Assembly: GCA_002633005.1 (NCBI GenBank)
Contig: NMRA01000348.1
Coordinates: forward strand, 299,065 to 359,064
Reading direction: 5' to 3'
DNA: 60,000 nt
From: Phoronis australis
Taxonomy: Eukaryota > Phoronida > Phoronidae
Part shown: one piece after another, positions 54,101 to 60,000 of the stretch
Layout of the letters: the number at the start of each line of letters is the position of its first letter
How positions within the stretch are numbered: position 1 is the first letter of the stretch
Position numbers and translations under genes: made by a program
The notes under the pieces: model-generated
What the model was told of the DNA's origin: nothing
Seen by the model: the letters and a program-made list of their open reading frames with translations, nothing else
Databases searched by the model: none

Positions 54101-56372
54101 ATTGGATTCATACCCGGGTTAATGGTCACCGTTGGATCTGGGATATCGTGTGGAGAGGCAAACCTAAGCGAACATTGTATTTTGAATATTATTCCAAATT
54201 CAATGTTCGCGTAAAGCCTAAAGGCGAATTGGCAACGTGTTTTCAATATTTTGGATTTCTGCTGACGGCGTCTGCAAGGGAAGTGCCCATATCTGCCAAT
54301 GGGGGGGGGGGGGNNNNNNNNNNNNNNNNTTCAATTTAAATTTACGGCAGACGGATACAAGAGCTATTCGTAAAAAGATCAAGAATGAACATATAGAAAA
54401 CAAAAAAATATCACAGTAGTTAAATATCAAGTTTTCACATACGGAGCAAGAATAGGTTAAGGCAAATACCGTTTATATTGCCGCGGAAAAACTTAGGGTA
54501 ATTTTTTTCGTTACCAAAGGTATTTACCTGGTAGCTGAAATTAAAATGATTGCCTGGAAACTTTCGGTACAGAAGTGAAGTAAAACGCATTTGTCTTATG
54601 CGTGACAGTTTGTAAAGCATGGCCGAAATTTGGAGCAAAACTACGCAAATGTCGCAGATTTCAAAGACAAGCTCTATTACATCTGTATGTGACAACCATT
54701 TTCGAAAGCCATTCTACAGGTTGGGGCAGCGCGGTAGATTTAAGTTTAATACTTCCAATTCAGTACTCTTGAATGTCTCCACAGTGCGCTACCGAAAGTC
54801 CACCAGGCTCTACTATGAAAAGAGACCAGCGAAATGCATTTATGCTACTCAAATTGAATATCGATTATAGGAATTTATACACGTACAACAGGTATATCCT
54901 TTCGCATTACTAAATTCAAGTACATATGCATGCATGACTTAACCTTTCATTGAAGACTATTTTTTAGAAAAATACGAGTGCATTCCCGAAACTGAATTTT
55001 GAAAATCTAAACCAGTGCATGAGAGAGTCCAAACAAATTCAGCCATTTGTGTAGACTAACTAAAATTTTGAAGTTTTAAGAGGAGCCTTAGCTCTTGTTG
55101 TGGAAACTGTTTGTCTAGATTGCGTGAAACTGTGAACCCCATTTCATTTGACGTGGGTGGTAGGTGTTCAAAACCATCAGTAATAGTAATAGTTAATTTT
55201 ACTTAAGGGGTTTTAGAATGTTACCCTAAGAAAATGTCAGTCAGCGCAACACTTAGCAAAATATATCACCTACACTGTAGGACAAAAAGCAGAGCGAAAT
55301 CAAAGAGCGTTAAGTCACCTGATTAAATTATAAATTCACAACGCATACATCGGTGGCAATGTAAACTAACTAGATCGGAGTCATTCTTAATAACGGGATA
55401 TACGTACATTTCGACATCACAGTATTTTAATGGTGTCTTTGCACTTTATTACCGATATTTTTCAAAAATATACTCGTTTTCAAAACAAACTGATCAGTGT
55501 CAAGATTTGACAGATATTCGGTGCACAACCTGCGACCAAACATGCGTTATTTTGGACAAGAGTCCGTTTCGATCCTGGTTAAAGAAAACTGCAAGGTTAC
55601 TTTGCACGATCAGTTGCGAGAAGGGGTTTATGTCACGTGACATGAAATGTACGCTATTGCATGCAAATTAATTTCATGAAAACGCAGTGACAGCCGCGTT
55701 CACTTCGGATTTGTATTGTGTATTGCAAAGGAATGATATAATATTGATGCCGGGTACGCAGCTGTGATTGAGTGGGCAAATAAGGATTAATTATTGAACA
55801 AAGGCAAACAACAAACGCGTCTGTTTATAACGACAACGGAACTTTCATGGCTACCGTCGCTAAAAGTTTCGACAACTGGTCGATGCAATCGAGTAGTTAG
55901 TTTACATTGCCGATCGATAATACAAAGACAATTCCATTGATCTGAATCCGGTTCCAATATCTTTACCATTATGATCATCGATCGAGAACAGCTAAGGTCA
56001 AACCCATACAGTCGTCGTAGTAGCGACAGCTAGCGGTGTTTTTGCAATAATGAATAGCGGTATAATTTTACAAAGAAAAACAAAAACAAATGGTCAGTCG
56101 AATGAACTTGTCATTTAGTAAACAGTCACTTAGCGATGGGTTTAATACCTACGACTGTCAAGGTGCATTTTTATATATGTTAAAAGTAATTTTCATAATA
56201 TAATTCTCGTCAGAGGTCGTTGCCCTCGATGTTCATTTAAATAGCTATAAATACAGTGATTAGGCCTCATAAGCCTATTAATTTCAAGTTAAAAAATGGG
56301 CGAGTGGCTTTGCTTAGTTTTCCAGTGTGTTTTCATGTTTGCACAGGCCCTCCTATCCAGGGGTAACCATCC
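51142..56372. other. Intergenic DNA between gene B end and gene A start
   Basis: Should hold the gene A promoter and 5' UTR, but no TATA box or other element can be named with confidence. A G run (54301-54313) runs into a gap of 16 N (54314-54329). Plus- and minus-strand open frames here are short and show no family resemblance. Confidence 0.5.
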
Positions 56373-56378
56373 TTTATT
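56373..56378 (-). terminator. Poly(A) signal AATAAA, gene B
   Basis: AATAAA on the minus strand, 168 nt after the gene B stop codon. An ATTAAA variant also lies at about 56447-56452. Either could serve the 3' end of gene B. Confidence 0.5.
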
Positions 56379-56545
56379 AAAACGGGAGCATTTTCAAATT
56401 TGAAAGAAGAAATATATCTAACAGACCGCGTGGCGTACGAGCAGGTCTATTTAATAAACCGTGTATCTCAAAGCTACTTCAAAACGCCACTCAACGGCTT
56501 CAGGATTTGAACAAGTGGTTTTCAATCGATTAAATTTTTCGTCAA

Positions 56546-56595
56546 TTACTGGCCGTTGTATGAAGGAGCTCCGTGACTCGTCAGCATTAGTCGGC
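56546..56595 (-). CDS. Gene B last exon: C-terminus and stop
   Basis: After acceptor TTTGTGTTTCAG it completes a Gly codon and encodes GRLMLTSHGAPSYNGQ then TAA (56546-56548). Same phase and a clear match to gene A's last exon (GRVMATSHSGHQD). Fifty coding nucleotides plus one from the previous exon give 17 codons. Confidence 0.86.
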
Positions 56596-58135
56596 CTGAA
56601 ACACAAAAGCACATAAATGATTTGAATCAATATGGCACATTTAATCAAGATTGTGAGAACTTTCATGTACCAGCCACTGGCACTGTTGAAATGTTCACTT
56701 CGCACTCTGGTCAACATTGTGTTACAGAACACAACGATACCAACTGTGTCCATTTAAACAAGACAAGTTGTAAACATTTGGAAGGATAGGTATGCCGCTT
56801 TTTTAGCCATGTAAAATACCATCCGTCTCTCGGGGACTTTTCAAAGGGTATTGCATTAACAGACATTGATTGAAAATGATGCGACTATCTGGCTCTCGAG
56901 AGACGTTATTCTGAACTTTGGTCAGTATACACGTACATGTACTGTCACACATTTACTTTGGACATGCGAGCGCAGATTTAATGAAAACGAAGATTGAAAC
57001 TTTTGTCAGTAAAAACACGCGAGATGAAGCAATTCAGAGGCAGGACGCAATAATCAAATAAATATCTTAATGTTAACGTGTAGTCACTGTGCATTCATAC
57101 TGAATGGGATATTTTGAAATAAATCTAGTTTTGTTTCTCGTAAAAATCATTGTCACAAAGACAGTTTCTGACAGGAGGTAACACGCCAAAAGCCAAAACA
57201 CGGTGGAGTGCGTTGCAAATCTTTTATGGATGGAGATTTTCTGCAAACGGGTTTCCCAGCATATTTTGGAAATTTGTAGACAGTCGCTCCGCGGAATATT
57301 TGAATTATCCCCGCAAAAAGACCACCGCCTCAAAATGTTGGTAGAACAAAGAAATTGCGTTAGTCTTAATCATTTAGACCCGACCTGGTCACTAGTGAAA
57401 GGTCGTCCAGTTTAAGACCATAACGTCCTCTCCCAACGTCAATGTAGCACGGAACCTGAACAATAGGCTAAATTACAGTATCTAGACTGTTCACCAGATC
57501 TTTTTGCGTTTTTTTTTTTTTAGCAAAAACTTTGAATTTATTTTTATGTCAAAGCCTTCCTTTAATGTAAGATTTCAAAAAACGACCAGTTAACTCCTCG
57601 TCACTTCGTCGATTTTTCTCCCAGAATGCACAGCACCCCTCCCTAATAAACATGCTTAGCACATTTTCCTGATATGGAAAATATTACCTTTGACCTTTGA
57701 CGTAAACAAAACAAGACTGACTTCTTTAAGCGCATGCGCGCATACAAAATGTATCATTAGGGGCGGAGAATTTGAAAACAGTGTCGAGACTCAATTAAAG
57801 CGTTTTATTTTTCTCCCTACTTCAAAAATAATGAATCCGACTATGCTTTCTAGAAACTCTAGCAATATTCAAAGTGAAGAACTCTCACGTTAGCATCCCG
57901 AACAATAAGACTAGCAAGAATCTGTTTAAAAAGTATTTTCAGGAGTTCGCGCTGTTCATGCCTCTTTAAGTGTTTGTACATTTAGACAGTGTGTTATTGA
58001 AAGTTGTGGTTTCAAGAGGAAAATTGTCCCGTCTTTCTGTGTGCTGGTAATACACATTATTTTCCCAGTGTAGTTGTCAAAGAAAAACACAAAAGTGAAC
58101 ATAAATGCTATGCTATCAAGTATTTGAGGACTCAC
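56596..58135. other. Gene B intron (1.5 kb)
   Basis: Intron between the last two gene B exons. No gene or repeat recognised; a T run at 57511-57522. Confidence 0.6.
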
Positions 58136-58408
58136 CATGTCCACTACTAGACAATGACGTCTGCGAGCCTGGTCGGTTGGTACTGTCGACGTTGTCACTT
58201 TTGTTGGACTTGAAACCAACCGGTTTGGTGGAAATTTTGCTCGCTGGGCCACCAAGAGCTACTGGGTGAGCTGTAGTTGCTGGTGACCTCAGATTCACAC
58301 CAGTTGGCGTGACAGGCTTGTGCAAGTACAGGTCTCCATGTTTGCCAACGTTGTCATAAAGTAACGTCTCGTTGACGCTTGTGCAGCCAGCAGGGGAATT
58401 GCCTCGAT
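58136..58408 (-). CDS. Gene B penultimate exon: cytoplasmic tail
   Basis: Encodes HRGNSPAGCTSVNETLLYDN, then VGKHGDLYLHKPVTPTGVNL, HPVALGGPASKISTKPVGFK and SNKSDNVDSTNRPGSQTSLS-SSGH. Phase 1 in and out; acceptor CATTTCCAG, donor GTGAGT. Three times longer than the matching gene A exon but shares NET..Y and NR..SQTSL..SSG. LLYDNV contains a Tyr that could be phosphorylated (inference). Confidence 0.88.
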
Positions 58409-59059
58409 CTGGAAATGTGCAGATCTACGTTAATATAACGGGTACAATATCTCCAAATAATACGGTAACAAACCCGTATTTCGGTAAAAATCTAACTTTC
58501 TGGGTTTTTTTTCAATAACCGCCGTAAACATGGTCTCTTCTTGTTCCTTACATGAACAAGAAGCAATTGACAAGATTTCGAAGAATTGACAGTACTTGTA
58601 TGTCTTTCTTTGAGACCACAATCGGTTCATGGCATGTAAGCCACACGCCGCGTCAAGCCTTTGAACTGTAGCTCATGGTGCCCAGCAATAACGAACTGCC
58701 GTGTCATAAGAGGCCAATACAGCACAACTAATTTAATTAAGAATGGTCTGAGACAAATTTCACGATAGGTGGCGGTCTGAGTCAAAAGTTGATTACGCGA
58801 TGATAGGCTGGTTAGTAGCCTCTAAATTGTTAGTGCATTCAGGTACATGTAGCAGGTCAACTGTGTTGAATACGATACAATTTTGTTTCCCATTTTGTTT
58901 GCAACCGAGCTCGATTAGGATACTTCAAGCTTCAGGCTGTGCACTAACCGGCCAAAGAAGTTAACTACATGCAAATGACACTAAAAGAACGTAATTGGAG
59001 CGACGAAACCAAGATAGCACCCACTGCCAGGGCAGCAGATGTAGACAAATTTCACATAC
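58409..59059. other. Gene B intron (0.65 kb)
   Basis: Intron between tail and transmembrane exons of gene B; nothing else seen. Confidence 0.6.
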
Positions 59060-59278
59060 GTGCGGGTGGTGTAACAGTGCGAGATCTCGAGGAGAACAAT
59101 TGAGCAGATGATCTGTCGTGCATTTCCTGGCTCGAGAGCAGCTGCGAAGTCCTGGGGCTGTCCGACACGCGCTTGTTCTGGCTCTTTTTCTTCACAACAA
59201 CAACGACGACGCAAATAATTACCAAGATTAACAGTCCACCCAGTGTGCCGCAGATGATGAGCACAATCGGTGTCTTTT
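59060..59278 (-). CDS. Gene B transmembrane exon (partial gene, continues right)
   Basis: Encodes KTPIVLIICGTLGGLLILVI then ICVVVVVVKKKSQNKRV and a Ser/Arg-rich stretch (DRSSAQLFSSRSRTVTPPA). One membrane helix followed by a basic stop-transfer block. Phase 1 in and out; acceptor CATTTTCTAG, donor GTATGT. The KSQNKRV block corresponds to KLKKNKRV of gene A exon 38. The extracellular part must lie beyond the right edge. Confidence 0.9.
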
Positions 59279-60000
59279 CTAGAAAATGAAAAAAATAAAT
59301 AAATGTCAGTAGAATTTTGATGTTCCCCGACTCTGAAGTACCTAGATCATACTAGGATTTGCCCCCGACCGTACACAATAATTTTCTAGCCACGAACAGA
59401 GGGGCTATGTTACTCATGGGTAAACATTCCCTGACCGACGCATTAAAATGTAATTAGACACTGTCTTTCGCAAAATAGGCCGACTGCGTGAGTTGGCAAA
59501 GTAGTCAAAAACGGTTAATACAGAATGTGGTTTTGTTTTCCTTCAAATTTATTTAAACCTTCCAATTCCAGGACTGCATATTTCTGCCTAAATGAATCTG
59601 TCGGTAAAGTACATTGTATTTGAGATTTTATTAGAAAAAAAATGTGACTTTGAATACAGTGAATGTCGAGTTCATAGCCTCCTTTAGCAAATACAATTCA
59701 TTTTCTTTCACAACAGATACTCATCTTTTTGTAGCCTTTTTAATAGTTATTGGTGAAACCAAGAAATACACAAGACGGACCATCACTTAAAATATTCTTT
59801 GGCTGTAAAATCTGAAGTCACAACATTGTGCTAGACATCATGAAAATAAGCGTTTAAATTTTGGTATAACTGCCCCCCAAAGTAGATTTGTGTAGCATTT
59901 TTACTCCTATACATGCGACTGGATGTTCTTAGTAGACATGACAACATCGTTCTATCGTGCTCAGGACAAATTTCGAGGCAAACTTTTAACAGGAAGATTG
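59279..60000. other. Gene B intron, continuing past the window edge
   Basis: AT-rich DNA upstream of the gene B transmembrane exon. No further exon with credible splice sites and family resemblance was found before the window ends. Confidence 0.55.

Noticed and set aside
56598-56753. Upstream part of a 100-codon minus-strand frame (MDTVGIVVFCNTMLTRVRSE)
   Set aside because: It is intron sequence before the acceptor of the gene B last exon and is in a different frame from the coding part.
1-60000. CRISPR arrays, tRNA or rRNA genes, operon-like bacterial genes
   Set aside because: No spaced direct repeats, cloverleaf or ribosomal sequence seen; gene structure is clearly eukaryotic with spliced exons.

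Overview
The window looks like nuclear DNA of a marine invertebrate animal. Short coding segments with consensus splice sites (donor GTAAGT/GTGAGT, pyrimidine-rich acceptor AG) are separated by AT-rich introns. TACATGTACATGTA-type microsatellites are frequent, and small TTAA-flanked and fold-back elements lie in introns and intergenic DNA. I cannot fix the phylum from sequence alone; amphioxus, hemichordate, mollusc or brachiopod would all fit. All genes I can support lie on the minus strand and no plus-strand gene is convincing. Open frames longer than about 60 codons mostly miss the genes here, because nearly all exons are short.

Three genes are present. (1) At the left edge are two adjoining exons of SPG21 (maspardin), whose 3' part lies outside the window. 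(2) From 51141 down to 10295 I rebuilt one large gene, called gene A here: 40 coding exons, reading frame consistent at every junction, 8,613 coding nucleotides, about 2,870 residues. The predicted product is a single-pass cell-surface protein. In order it has a signal peptide, a Thr/Gln-rich stalk and an orphan N-glycosylation-rich region, a WAP four-disulfide domain, a furin-type RTKR site, a cadherin-like domain, a CGxCxG-type cysteine-rich region, Ig-like and IPT-like segments, a REJ (receptor for egg jelly / polycystin-1) module, a GAIN-like region with a furin-type RRKR site, a degenerate GPS motif, a Thr-rich linker, a ferredoxin-fold (SEA-like) module, one transmembrane helix and a short tail. 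(3) At the right edge are the last three exons of gene B (56546-59278): a transmembrane segment and a longer tail. Its end, exon pattern and intron phases match those of gene A, so A and B look like head-to-tail tandem paralogues.

Layout: 1-1158 SPG21 exons; 1159-10294 SPG21 intron or 5' region and intergenic DNA with a piggyBac-like relic and C-rich repeats; 10295-51141 gene A; 51142-56372 intergenic DNA with the probable gene A promoter; 56373-59278 end of gene B; 59279-60000 gene B intron.

Points most worth a second look: a 2.07-kb tandem duplication (34438-38541) that carries two identical copies of one gene A exon which cannot both be spliced in; a GPS motif lacking the usual His-Leu-Thr/Ser cleavage triad in a single-pass REJ protein; a candidate internal first exon encoding a signal peptide just upstream of the C-terminal GAIN exon; and a homologous tail shared by neighbouring genes.
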